64,000 nt of DNA from Prosthecodimorpha staleyi (GTDB lineage Bacteria > Pseudomonadota > Alphaproteobacteria > Rhizobiales > Ancalomicrobiaceae), in the NCBI RefSeq assembly GCF_018729455.1, contig NZ_JAHHZF010000009.1, positions 73,878-137,877 on the forward strand, written 5' to 3'. The position numbers were made by a program, and so were the translations under genes. Positions 37,891-46,145 of this stretch are shown in pieces (position 1 is the first letter of the stretch; each line of letters starts with the position of its first letter). The notes under the pieces are model-generated. The model was not told where the DNA came from. It was given only the letters and a program-made list of their open reading frames with translations, and searched no databases.

Positions 37891-38403
37891 ATGGCTTTGG
37901 AATTCGTACAGGACGCCCCGCGCCCGATCGGCCGGTCGGCGCGGGTGACGGAAGGCGTGTCGATCGACGGCGTCGTGATCGAGCGGCTGGAGCCGAATGC
38001 GGACGGCCGCGGCCGGCTGATCGAACTGATCACCACCCGCGACGGGCTGGCCGAACCGATCGTGCACGTCTATCAGGTCGTTGCCGAAGCGGGCAGCCGG
38101 CGCGGCTGGGTCTATCACAAATGGCAGTTCGACCGGCTCGCCTTCACGCTTGGCCGCTTCGAGATCCATCTGGTCGATATCCGCGACGGCTCGCCGACCC
38201 GTGGTGCGCGCATGGTGATCGAGGCCGGCGAGGCCAATCCGATCCGCCTGCGCATTCCGCCCCATGTCGCCCATGCGGTCATCAACACGGGGCCGACGAC
38301 CTGCTTCATCAACATGCCGACCCAAGTCTACGACCCCGACAACCCGGACAAGTTCCGCTATTCGGGCGATCTGGACGATCTCGCCACCGTCCCGGCGGCC
38401 TGA
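37891..38403 (+). CDS. RmlC-like cupin protein (dTDP-sugar epimerase-like)
   Basis: A 170-residue single-cupin protein behind GGAGGGTGACGAC. It matches the dTDP-4-dehydrorhamnose 3,5-epimerase fold: GRLIELITTRD, VYQVVAEAGSRRGWVYHKWQ (the usual His is in YHKWQ), FEIHLVDIRDGSPT, and IRLRIPPHVAHAVINTG followed by FINMPTQVYDPDNPDKFRY. True RmlC proteins have a His-Asp dyad; only part of it can be placed here, so it may be an epimerase-like protein or sugar-binding cupin. The GT2 gene nearby, on the other strand, fits a cell-surface sugar context. Confidence 0.75.
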   Translation: MALEFVQDAPRPIGRSARVTEGVSIDGVVIERLEPNADGRGRLIELITTRDGLAEPIVHVYQVVAEAGSRRGWVYHKWQFDRLAFTLGRFEIHLVDIRDGSPTRGARMVIEAGEANPIRLRIPPHVAHAVINTGPTTCFINMPTQVYDPDNPDKFRYSGDLDDLATVPAA

Positions 38404-38501
38404 GGCCGATCACGGACCCGGGGCGGTCGCGGCTTGCCTCGGCCGGTTGCCCGGTGCCGCCGTCAGGGCGACGACGGTGGCGCTCATTCGGCAACGGCCT
38501 C

Positions 38502-38530
38502 TTGCCAAGCGGGCTGTGTAAAGCTATTCG
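38502..38530 (+). promoter_or_regulatory. Probable promoter of the leuA leader
   Basis: TTGCCA (38502-38507), a 17-base spacer and TATTCG (38525-38530) lie about 75 bases before the leader peptide start, in a local AT-rich patch. Confidence 0.45.
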
Positions 38531-38606
38531 AAATCGATCCGGCGCAGACTGCGTGCGGGACGCCGGCATGCTGTCGGCACTGGGACCAGAACCGAACGAC
38601 CGCGTG

Positions 38607-38738
38607 ATGACCATCGCGACCGCCACGACACCGCACGATGCGACCGCTTCGGTCGCCGCTGCCGTGCGTCTGCGCGTTCCCGCGCCGCGGCCGGCCGCTC
38701 AGCTTCTGTCCTCGCTTCTTCTCCTTACCGGCCCCTGA
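38607..38738 (+). CDS. leuA leader peptide (leucine-rich)
   Basis: A 43-residue frame starting MTIATATTPHDATAS and ending PAAQLLSSLLLLTGP, with six Leu codons among the last eleven sense codons (CTT CTG, then CTT CTT CTC CTT). It ends 128 bases before leuA. A Leu-codon cluster just before a pair of complementary segments is the hallmark of leucine attenuation. A GTG one codon upstream is an alternative start. Confidence 0.82.
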   Translation: MTIATATTPHDATASVAAAVRLRVPAPRPAAQLLSSLLLLTGP

Positions 38739-38774
38739 GCGCCGGCTGGCCCTTCGTGGCCGGGTACTCAGGGG
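38732..38774 (+). promoter_or_regulatory. Stem-loop at the end of the leuA leader peptide
   Basis: CCCCTGAG (38732-38739), which contains the leader stop codon, pairs perfectly with CTCAGGGG (38767-38774); inside, GGCC segments around CTTCGT extend the structure. No T-tract follows. A second perfect palindrome, CCATCGGCGCCGATGG, lies at 38799-38814. A ribosome stalled at the Leu codons would leave the left arm free, one at the stop would mask it. The mechanism (transcriptional or translational) is not clear. Confidence 0.65.
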
Positions 38775-38866
38775 ATGCGCAACCGACCAGGCACCGAACC
38801 ATCGGCGCCGATGGACGACGGCCGAGAGCCCGTCCCGAGCGCCCGGAACCATCCGAGAGGAAGCCC

Positions 38867-40474
38867 ATGACCGCCGAGAACCGCACCGCCGACGCCGTAT
38901 CCGCCCCCGCCCGGGACCGGGTCATCATCTTCGACACCACGCTGCGTGACGGCGAGCAGTCGGCCGGCGCCTCGATGACCTACGAGGAGAAGCTGCAGGT
39001 CGCCGAACTGCTCGACGCGATGGGCGTCGATATCATCGAGGCCGGCTTCCCGATCGCCTCGATCGGCGACTTCGAGGCGGTCAGCGAGATCGCCCGCAAC
39101 ACCCAGAACGCGGTCATCGCCGGTCTCGCCCGCGCCATCCCGGCCGATATCGCCCGCTGCGGCGAGGCCGTGCGCCACGCCAAACGCCCGCGCATCCACA
39201 CCTTCGTGTCGACCTCGCCGATCCATCTGAAGTACCAGATGAATAAGTCGCTCGATCAGGTGATCGACATCATCAACGCCACCGTCGCCCAGGCGCGCGG
39301 CTTGGTCGAGGATGTCGAGTGGTCGGCGATGGATGCCACCCGCACCCCGATCGACGATCTCTGCCGCTGCGTCGAGGCGGCCATCCGCTGCGGCGCGACC
39401 ACCATCAACCTGCCCGACACGGTCGGCTATGCCACGCCCGAGGAATACGAGGCGATGTTCCGGCAGGTGATCGAGCGCGTGCCGGGCGCCGACAAGGCGA
39501 TCTTCTCGGCCCATTGCCACGACGATCTCGGCTTGGCCACCGCCAACTCGCTGGCCGCCCTGCGCGGCGGCGCGCGGCAGATCGAATGCACCGTCAACGG
39601 CCTCGGCGAGCGCGCCGGCAATGCGTCGCTGGAGGAGGTCGTCATGGCCATCCGCACCCGCGCCGACCGGCTGCCCTATGTCACCGGCGTCAAGACGCCG
39701 ATGCTGGTGCAGGCCTCGCGGCTGGTCTCGGCCGTCTCCGGTTTCGCCGTGCAGTACAACAAGGCGATCGTCGGCAAGAACGCCTTCGCGCATGAGAGCG
39801 GCATCCACCAGGACGGCATGCTCAAGAACAACGAGACCTACGAGATCATGCGTCCCGAGGATGTCGGCGTGCGCGCGACTAACCTGGTCATGGGCAAGCA
39901 TTCCGGCCGCCATGCCTTCAAGGAGAAGATGAAGGAGCTCGGTTTCGAACTGGGCGACAACGCCTTCGAGGACGCCTTCCGCCGTTTCAAGGACCTGGCC
40001 GACCGCAAAAAGCATGTCTACGACGAAGACATCGAGGCGCTGGTCGAGGACGAGATCTCCAGCGCTGGCGAATCCGTCAAGGTGATGGCGCTGACCGTCA
40101 TCGCCGGCACCGGCGGGCCGCAGAAGGCGATCATCACGATGGACGTGAACGGCACCCACGTCACCAAGGAGGCCAACGGCACCGGCCCGGTCGACGCCAC
40201 CTTCAACGCCATCACGTCGATCTGGCCGCACCAGGCCAAGCTGTCGCTCTACCAGGTCCATGCGGTCACCGAGGGCACCGACGCCCAGGCGGAGGTTTCC
40301 GTGCGCCTGGAGGAGAACGGCCGCATCGCCACCGGCCGCGGCGCGGATGTCGACACGCTGGTCGCCTCGGCCAAGGCCTATGTGTCGGCCCTCAACAAGT
40401 TGACCGTGCGCCGGCAGTCGCCGATCGTCAACGTCGCCGGCGCCGAGCCGATCCGGATCGGCGAGCGGGTCTGA
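38867..40474 (+). CDS. leuA: 2-isopropylmalate synthase
   Basis: A 535-residue enzyme that condenses acetyl-CoA with 2-ketoisovalerate, the first committed step of leucine synthesis. Seen are the catalytic-barrel motif FDTTLRDGEQSAGASM (residues about 22-37), SAHCHDDLGLATANSLAAL (metal ligands), NGLGERAGNASLEEVVMA, and the C-terminal LeuA regulatory domain (YQVHAVTEGTDAQAEVSVRL near the end) that binds leucine. The start follows GAGAGGAAGCCC; the frame continues upstream without homology. Confidence 0.96.
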   Translation: MTAENRTADAVSAPARDRVIIFDTTLRDGEQSAGASMTYEEKLQVAELLDAMGVDIIEAGFPIASIGDFEAVSEIARNTQNAVIAGLARAIPADIARCGEAVRHAKRPRIHTFVSTSPIHLKYQMNKSLDQVIDIINATVAQARGLVEDVEWSAMDATRTPIDDLCRCVEAAIRCGATTINLPDTVGYATPEEYEAMFRQVIERVPGADKAIFSAHCHDDLGLATANSLAALRGGARQIECTVNGLGERAGNASLEEVVMAIRTRADRLPYVTGVKTPMLVQASRLVSAVSGFAVQYNKAIVGKNAFAHESGIHQDGMLKNNETYEIMRPEDVGVRATNLVMGKHSGRHAFKEKMKELGFELGDNAFEDAFRRFKDLADRKKHVYDEDIEALVEDEISSAGESVKVMALTVIAGTGGPQKAIITMDVNGTHVTKEANGTGPVDATFNAITSIWPHQAKLSLYQVHAVTEGTDAQAEVSVRLEENGRIATGRGADVDTLVASAKAYVSALNKLTVRRQSPIVNVAGAEPIRIGERV

Positions 40475-40516
40475 AGGCGCGGGCCGAAGCGATCTGACCG
40501 AGCATTCTGAAGGCGA

Positions 40517-40541
40517 GGGGCGGCCATCGGTCGCCCCTTTT
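40517..40541 (+). terminator. Intrinsic terminator after leuA
   Basis: GGGGCGGCC (40517-40525) and GGTCGCCCC (40529-40537) form a 9-bp stem with one G-U and an ATC loop, followed by TTTT. Confidence 0.82.
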
Positions 40542-40606
40542 CGCATCGCGACTGGCCCCTGGCACTGGGCGTCGGCGGAAGGGCTTGGTGCGACGAGGGA
40601 GATCCG

Positions 40607-41350
40607 TCAGCGCGCCGGATAGGCACCGCCGCCACCGGGGCGGTCCGGTGGGGCGAGGGCCAGCACGTCGGTGACTTCGGCCGGCTGCGGGCCGGCCGGC
40701 TGGCCGCGCTTCGGCATGTGGGCGACGAAGGGCATCAGTTGCAGGCGCGCGATGCCGAGGATGCGGCGCAGTTCGCCGACCGGGTGCGCGTGTTCGTCGG
40801 CGCGGATGTCGAGCAGCGGATAGGCCTCGGCGCCGTGGACCCTGAGCGCAGCCGACTGCTTTCCGCGCCGGTCGCCGCCGGCCGCATCGCCCGCCTCCAG
40901 CGCACGTATCAGCCGCTCGTCGAGCGGCTCCGCGGCCGAGTACCGGAAGGCCGCCGCCATGGCGTCGATCACCTCCGGTCCCGTCAGCATGTTGCCCTGG
41001 ACGGCGAAATCCGTGCCGACGATCTGCCCGGCCCAGGGCGTGCAGGCGCTTCCGGTCCAGGCGCTCGCGCGTCCGGCTCCGTCGACCACGCCGATCTGGC
41101 GCAGGTCCGCCGCCTCGTCTTCGGCCAGCACCGCCGCGAGGGCGGCTTCGGCTTCCTCGCCATTCGCGAGCCGGTCGAGCACGGCCAGCGCCAGATAGGG
41201 ATTGACCCAGGACTGGGTCGAGACCGCGCCGGTGGCGGCCATCGTGAACGGGCACATCGACCCGACCGCCGGCACGGCGGTGGCGACCGCGACGCCGAGA
41301 TGGCCGGTCGCCGCGCAGCGCGCGACGATCGAGAAGGTGTTCAGTTCCAT
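40607..41350 (-). CDS. DUF1028 family protein
   Basis: A 247-residue protein starting MELNTFSIVARCAATGHLGV, with GVAVATAVPAVGSMCPF and GAVSTQSWVNPYLALAVLDR, the conserved DUF1028 core, which has an Ntn-hydrolase-like fold. LTGPEVIDAMAAAF and LRRILGIARLQLM follow. Members are often found with amidase, peptide or nucleobase catabolism genes. Here it is downstream of an amide transporter operon on the same strand, consistent with a hydrolytic role on amides, but three hairpins separate them. Biochemical function is not established. Confidence 0.8.
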   Translation of the reverse strand: MELNTFSIVARCAATGHLGVAVATAVPAVGSMCPFTMAATGAVSTQSWVNPYLALAVLDRLANGEEAEAALAAVLAEDEAADLRQIGVVDGAGRASAWTGSACTPWAGQIVGTDFAVQGNMLTGPEVIDAMAAAFRYSAAEPLDERLIRALEAGDAAGGDRRGKQSAALRVHGAEAYPLLDIRADEHAHPVGELRRILGIARLQLMPFVAHMPKRGQPAGPQPAEVTDVLALAPPDRPGGGGAYPAR

Positions 41351-41369
41351 CGCTCGGGTTCCCTCATAC

Positions 41370-41403
41370 CAACGGCCCGGGATGCTGACGCATCGGGCCG
41401 TTG
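41370..41403. repeat. Inverted repeat 1 of a three-hairpin cluster
   Basis: CAACGGCCC ... GATGC pairs with GCATC ... GGGCCGTTG (14 pairs, a GG bulge, TGAC loop), 20 bases upstream of DUF1028. See the two adjacent repeats. Confidence 0.85.
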
Positions 41404-41409
41404 AAGCAA

Positions 41410-41450
41410 CGCGAATTTCTCATATGCGACAGAGGCATGAGAAATTCGCG
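41410..41450. repeat. Inverted repeat 2 of a three-hairpin cluster
   Basis: CGCGAATTTCTCAT (41410-41423) and ATGAGAAATTCGCG (41437-41450) are perfect 14-base inverted copies; two further G-C pairs can form inside across an AT bulge. This is the longest perfect stem in the cluster and is AT-rich in the middle, unlike the surrounding DNA. Confidence 0.9.
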
Positions 41451-41456
41451 TATCGA

Positions 41457-41489
41457 ATACCGGCGATCACTTTCAATGACCGCCGGTAT
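41457..41489. repeat. Inverted repeat 3 of a three-hairpin cluster
   Basis: ATACCGGCG (41457-41465) and CGCCGGTAT (41481-41489) pair perfectly, with TCA/TGA extending the stem past one mismatch. The right arm touches the stop codon of the ABC ATPase gene. It is probably part of the operon's 3' end structure. Confidence 0.85.
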
Positions 41490-42193
41490 CACAGGCTCAG
41501 ATGGCGCGCGATCTCGGCCGCCGCGCCGGGGGCGCCGGCCGAACCGGAATCGACGATCTCGCCGCGATCCATCACCACGAAGCGGTCGGCAACCGCCAGC
41601 GCGAAGGGGATATGCTGCTCGACCAGCAGGATGCCGGTCGCGCTGCGGCCGCGCTCGGCGCGCAGCACCCCGCCGAGCCGTTCGATCACCGAGGGCTGCA
41701 GGCCTTCCGTGATCTCGTCGACCAGCAGGAGCTTCGGGTCGGCGGCGAGAGAACGAGCCATCAGGAGCATCTTCTGCTCGCCGCCGCTGAGCGTGCCGGC
41801 CCGCTGGCGGATGCGTTCGAGCAGGAACGGGAAGGAGCGCTCGACGGCCGCCCGGGCCTTCGGCCAGTTACGGTCGGAGGCGAGCGCGAGGCGGATGTTC
41901 TCCTCCACCGACAGGTCCTGGAACAGCGACTTCTCCTGCGCCACATAGGCGACGCCGCGCCGCGCGATCCGATGCGGGGCCTCGCGCGTCACGTCCGCGC
42001 CGCCGATCGCGATCCGGCCGGCGAGCTTGGGCAGGTAGCCCATGATGCTCTTCAGGAGCGTCGACTTGCCGGTGCCGTTCTTGCCGAGCACGGCCAGGAT
42101 CTCGCCGGGCGCGACAGACAGGGCGATGTCCCTGAGGACGACCGCCTCGCCGTAGCCGGCCGAGATCGCGTCGATGTCGAGGGCGGGCGTCAT
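41489..42193 (-). CDS. ABC transporter ATP-binding protein (LivF/UrtE-like)
   Basis: A 234-residue ATPase. Walker A GKNGTGKST, the signature TLSGGEQKMLL, Walker B PKLLLVDEITEGLQP and the switch His in LLVEQHIPFA are all present. The E-I-T-E-G-L-Q-P form is typical of LivF/UrtE subunits of branched-chain amino acid or urea/amide importers. The ATG overlaps the upstream stop (ATGA). It is the last gene of an importer operon (binding protein, LivH, fused LivM-LivG, this) behind amiC/amiR. Confidence 0.9.
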   Translation of the reverse strand: MTPALDIDAISAGYGEAVVLRDIALSVAPGEILAVLGKNGTGKSTLLKSIMGYLPKLAGRIAIGGADVTREAPHRIARRGVAYVAQEKSLFQDLSVEENIRLALASDRNWPKARAAVERSFPFLLERIRQRAGTLSGGEQKMLLMARSLAADPKLLLVDEITEGLQPSVIERLGGVLRAERGRSATGILLVEQHIPFALAVADRFVVMDRGEIVDSGSAGAPGAAAEIARHLSL

Positions 42194-43989
42194 CGGGCGG
42201 CCTCCGCGGGGGCGCCGTGATGGCCGGCGCCGGCATAGATCTGCTTGACGGTCTCCGAGCCGACCACCTCCTCGACGGTGCCGTCGAGCACGAGGCGGCC
42301 CTGGTGCAGCACGACGACGCGCGAGGAGATTTCGCGGACGAAGTCGAGATCGTGCTCGACCAGCAGGATGCACAGCCGCTCTTGCGTGGCGAGATCGGTC
42401 AGGATGCCGCCGATCAGCATCCGCTCGGCCTTGGAGAGGCCGGCGGTCGGCTCGTCGAGCAGCAAGACCTTCGGCTCAAGTGCGAGCACCATGGCGAGTT
42501 CGAGCGCCTGCTTCTGGCCGTGCGACAGGAGCCGGGCCGGGGTGGCGAGCCGCTGGTCGAGGCCGGTCGTGGCGACGACGCGTGCGGCCGGGCCGGGCAG
42601 GGCGAGTTCGGTCGAGCGCCTGACCAGCGACGGCCGGTCGATGCGCGTGCGGGCGATCTGCAGGCATTCGGCGACCGTCAGGCTGTCGAAGACATTGGCC
42701 ATCTGGAACTTGCGGCCGATGCCGAGCGCAACGCAGCGCTCCGGCGGCAGCCGGCCGATCGAAACGCCGCCGATCTCGATCGTGCCGCCCGAGCGCTCCG
42801 AGCCGTCCGCGATGCAGCGCATCAGCGTGGTCTTGCCGGCGCCGTTCGGGCCGACCAGGCTGACCAGTTCGCCGGCCCGCGCCTCGAAATCGATGCCGCG
42901 CAACACCGGCAGGCTGCCGAAATGCTTGGCCACGCCCCGGATGCGGATGGCAGGGCTGTCGTCGGCGGCCGCGGCGGCGGTGCGGCGGGCGGCCGCCACG
43001 ATGGTGGCCGTTCGGGCCGTCGTGGTGCGGCCGAGCCCTGCCAGGCGGCCGAGCCGCTTCAGCCCGTCGCCGAGGATCGGCAGGAAGCCGCGCGGCAGGG
43101 CGACGATGACGGCGACGAAGACGAGGCCGATGATCAGCTTCCAGACGAAGGGATAGTCGCCCGACAGCTGCGCGCTCTCGTAGTCGACCAGCACGGTGCC
43201 GATCACCGGGCCGAGCAGGGTGCCGCGGCCGCCGAGCGCGACCCAAATGACCAGTTCGGTGCCGAAGACGAAGCCGACCAGTTCCGGCGCGACGACGGCG
43301 GCATAGCCGGCGAAGACATAGCCGGCGATCGCGGCGATCGCGGCCGAGACCAGGAAGGCGAGGCTCTTCAGCCGCGCCGTGCCGATGCCGAGATACTTGC
43401 AACGCTGTTCGTTCTCGCGGATCGCGACGATCAGCCTGCCGGCATCGCTCGCCATGACCACCCAGGCGGCCGCCGTCGCCACCGCCAGAAGCGAACCGGC
43501 GAGGACGAACCAGGCCTCGATCGAGAGATCGAAGGTCTCGAAGCCGGACAGGCCGCTGCTCGATCCCGTCCAGGTGCCGCCGGAGAAGATCACCTGCGTG
43601 GCGACGATCGGCAGCACCAGGGTGATGACCGAGGCATAGAGTTCGCTGGCGCCATGCCAGAAGGCGAGCCAGGCGACGACGGCGGCGACCACAACGGCGA
43701 TCACGATGCCGGCCACCAGGGCGAGGGCGGCCGTGCCGGGCGAGAAGCCGAGATGCATGAAGACCAGTCCGGCCGCATAGGCGCCGATGCCGAAGAAGGT
43801 CGACTGGCCGAAGGTCAGAATGCCGAGATAGCCCCACAGGATGTCGACGGTGAGCGCGACGACCGCATAGAGCAGCGAGCGCACGAGCACGTTCATCGAA
43901 TAGGTGTCGAGCACCTGGCTCGCGCCCGCGAAGGCGGCGATGGCCAGCGCGGCCATGCCGGCGGCGAGAAGGATGGTGCGGTCAGCCAC
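42190..43989 (-). CDS. Fused ABC permease and ATP-binding protein (LivM-LivG type)
   Basis: A 599-residue fusion. Residues about 1-325 are the LivM-type permease with eight or more membrane helices (DILWGYLGILTFGQSTFFGI, IRENEQRCKYLGIGTARLKS, WVALGGRGTLLGPVIGTVLV). An Ala/Arg/Thr-rich linker (about 325-345) leads to a LivG/UrtD-type ATPase (VSLVGPNGAGKTTLMRCIAD, LLSHGQKQALELAMVL, KVLLLDEPTAGLSKAE). LSHGQKQ instead of LSGGQ is typical of UrtD-like subunits of urea and short-amide importers. Start overlaps the LivH stop by 8 bases. Confidence 0.9.
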   Translation of the reverse strand: MADRTILLAAGMAALAIAAFAGASQVLDTYSMNVLVRSLLYAVVALTVDILWGYLGILTFGQSTFFGIGAYAAGLVFMHLGFSPGTAALALVAGIVIAVVVAAVVAWLAFWHGASELYASVITLVLPIVATQVIFSGGTWTGSSSGLSGFETFDLSIEAWFVLAGSLLAVATAAAWVVMASDAGRLIVAIRENEQRCKYLGIGTARLKSLAFLVSAAIAAIAGYVFAGYAAVVAPELVGFVFGTELVIWVALGGRGTLLGPVIGTVLVDYESAQLSGDYPFVWKLIIGLVFVAVIVALPRGFLPILGDGLKRLGRLAGLGRTTTARTATIVAAARRTAAAAADDSPAIRIRGVAKHFGSLPVLRGIDFEARAGELVSLVGPNGAGKTTLMRCIADGSERSGGTIEIGGVSIGRLPPERCVALGIGRKFQMANVFDSLTVAECLQIARTRIDRPSLVRRSTELALPGPAARVVATTGLDQRLATPARLLSHGQKQALELAMVLALEPKVLLLDEPTAGLSKAERMLIGGILTDLATQERLCILLVEHDLDFVREISSRVVVLHQGRLVLDGTVEEVVGSETVKQIYAGAGHHGAPAEAAR

Positions 43990-44818
43990 GGGCGAAGCCT
44001 TGCGGACGGGTGCGGAGGATGATCGCCGCCAGGAGCGCGATCGTGATGCCGCCGAGGACGGGGCTGTAGAGGCTCGACACGATCACCTGCGCGCCGCCGA
44101 GCACCACGCAGGCGACGGCGAGGCTGGCGAGCGAGGTGCCGGAGACCAGGACCAGCATGAAGGCGTTGACGAGCCAGGGCACGCCCATGTTCGGATCGAC
44201 GCTCGACAGTGGCGTGATCAGCGCGCCGGCGACTGCCGCGAGCGCCGAGCCGAGCGCGAAGGTGACGAAGCGAACCCAGGTCGAATCGATGCCGAGGCCG
44301 CGCGCCAGGTCCTCGTTCATGATCACCGCGCGCGTGGCCAGCCCGAGTCGGGTGCCGTTGAGAAGCAGCGCGATGGCGAGGCCGAGCAGGATCGCGATCG
44401 GCACCATGACGATGCGGTAGAGCGAATAGGTCTCGCCGAGGAGATCGATCGTGCCGTTGACGGGAGCGGCGGCGAACTGCACCTCGCGGCCGAAGACCAG
44501 CACGATGGTCTGGCCGATGATGATGCCGAGGCCCCAGGTGGCCAGGATCGCGTCGAGCGGCCGGGCATAGAGCGGGCGCACCACGATGCGCTCGATCAGC
44601 GTGCCGGCGACGGCGCCGAACAGGGCGGCCATCGGGATGCCGAACCACGGATTGAGGCCGAGCTGAGTGGTGATCAGCGCCGCGTAGCCGCCGAGCGTGA
44701 TCAGGCCGCCATGGGCGAAGTTGATGATCTTCATGACGCCGAAGACCAGCAGGAGCCCTGAGGCGACCGCGAACAGGATCGCGGCGGTGGTCACGACATC
44801 GAGCAGAAGTGCGGTCAT
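43982..44818 (-). CDS. ABC transporter permease (LivH/UrtB-like)
   Basis: A 278-residue integral membrane protein with about eight helices. LLLVFGVMKIINFAHGGLIT and GIIIGQTIVLVFGREVQF are typical of LivH, as is RAVIMNEDLARGLGIDSTWV, the coupling-helix region that contacts the ATPase. It forms the translocation channel with the permease half of the downstream fusion protein. It follows the binding-protein gene after 133 bases. Confidence 0.9.
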   Translation of the reverse strand: MTALLLDVVTTAAILFAVASGLLLVFGVMKIINFAHGGLITLGGYAALITTQLGLNPWFGIPMAALFGAVAGTLIERIVVRPLYARPLDAILATWGLGIIIGQTIVLVFGREVQFAAAPVNGTIDLLGETYSLYRIVMVPIAILLGLAIALLLNGTRLGLATRAVIMNEDLARGLGIDSTWVRFVTFALGSALAAVAGALITPLSSVDPNMGVPWLVNAFMLVLVSGTSLASLAVACVVLGGAQVIVSSLYSPVLGGITIALLAAIILRTRPQGFARG

Positions 44819-44951
44819 CCGGTCGGTCTGCCTTCTCTTTGGAGCCTTGCCGCTCCCCGGCCTGATCCGGCCCCAGCCTGATCCGGGGGAGGGCCGGCAG
44901 CAAGATTCGCGCGCCGCGGCGGGACCTGCGGCGCGCGAACCTGTCAGGCCC

Positions 44952-46115
44952 TCACTTCAGGTTCGGGCACTGTTCGCCGGGGTCGACATCCTTGAAGGTC
45001 GACAGCAGCTTGATGCCGCCGTCGGCCTGGACCTGGCCGAGATACATGGTCAGCGGCGCATGGCGCTGCTTGCTCATGGTGATCTTGCCGCGCGGGCCGT
45101 CGACCGCCACTTCCGCCAGCGCCTTCAGCACGGCGCCGGCCTCGGTCGAACCCGCCTTTTCGACGGCGGCCTTGTAGGCGTAGACCGCCTCATACTGCGG
45201 CACCGACAGGTCGTTCGGGGTCTTCAGGTTCGAACCGAACTTCTTGTCCATCGACGCCAGGAAGGTCTTGTTGGCCGGGCTGTCGATGTTGGTCAGGTAG
45301 GAACCGGAGATGTAGATGCCCTCGGCATCCGGTCCCATCGCCTTGGCGGTACCCTCGTCGACGGCGAGATTGCCGTAGGGCGCCTTGATGCCGGCCGCGC
45401 GCAGCTGCTTGGTCAGGGTCACGTTCGGCGCGCCGCCGGCCGTGGAGGTGACCAGCGCGTCCGGGTTGGTCGCCTTGATCTTGCTGATGATCGCGGTCCA
45501 GTCGGTGGCATCCATCGGCGCATATTCGTCGCCGATCACCTTGCCGCCCTTCTTCTCGATATAGCTCTTGGTGAAGGCGAGCATGCCGCGGCCGAAGGCA
45601 TAGTCGCTGCCGACCAGGAAGAAGGTCTTGGCGCTCTTCTCCTTCATGAAATAGTCGATGATCGGCGCGACCTGCTGGTCGGGCACCCAGGCATTGACGA
45701 ACAGATACGGGCTGCAGGAGCGGCCTTCGTAGAAGGACGTGTAGATGTAGGGGGTCTTGCCGCGGGCGACGATCGGCAGGCCGGCATTGCGGGCGGCCGA
45801 GGTCTCCATCGAGATCAGCACGTCGACCTTCTTCTGGAAGATCAGGCTGTCGAAGGCCTTCTGCGCGCCGGCCGCGCCCGAGCCGTCATCGGCGACCTCG
45901 AGCTTGACCTTCTTGCCGAGGATGCCGCCCTTGGCGTTGATCTCCTCGACCGCCAGTTCGGCGGACTGCACGACCGACGGCGCGACGACGCTGTTGGCGC
46001 CGGACAGGCCGACCGGGATGCCAATCGTGATGGTGTCGGCGGCGAGCGCCGGCGAGGCGAGCAGGCAGGCGGCGAGCGCGAGGCCGCCGATCGTCCGGGG
46101 ATGGGGATGGGTCAT
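44952..46115 (-). CDS. Periplasmic amide/urea-type substrate-binding protein
   Basis: A 387-residue protein with a signal peptide (TIGGLALAACLLASPALA). The type 1 periplasmic binding fold (Peripla_BP_6) is clear from ITIGIPVGLSGANSVVAP, ELAVEEINAKGGILGKKVKL and FFLVGSDYAFGRGMLAFTKS. It is related to AmiC and to short-chain amide or urea receptors (UrtA/FmdD type). It supplies substrate to the LivH-LivMG-LivF importer downstream, and the same substrate or its product probably feeds the amidase upstream. The ligand cannot be read from sequence. Confidence 0.88.
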   Translation of the reverse strand: MTHPHPRTIGGLALAACLLASPALAADTITIGIPVGLSGANSVVAPSVVQSAELAVEEINAKGGILGKKVKLEVADDGSGAAGAQKAFDSLIFQKKVDVLISMETSAARNAGLPIVARGKTPYIYTSFYEGRSCSPYLFVNAWVPDQQVAPIIDYFMKEKSAKTFFLVGSDYAFGRGMLAFTKSYIEKKGGKVIGDEYAPMDATDWTAIISKIKATNPDALVTSTAGGAPNVTLTKQLRAAGIKAPYGNLAVDEGTAKAMGPDAEGIYISGSYLTNIDSPANKTFLASMDKKFGSNLKTPNDLSVPQYEAVYAYKAAVEKAGSTEAGAVLKALAEVAVDGPRGKITMSKQRHAPLTMYLGQVQADGGIKLLSTFKDVDPGEQCPNLK

Positions 46116-46145
46116 CGGAAGGTCTCCATTCTGCGTCTCGGGGTC

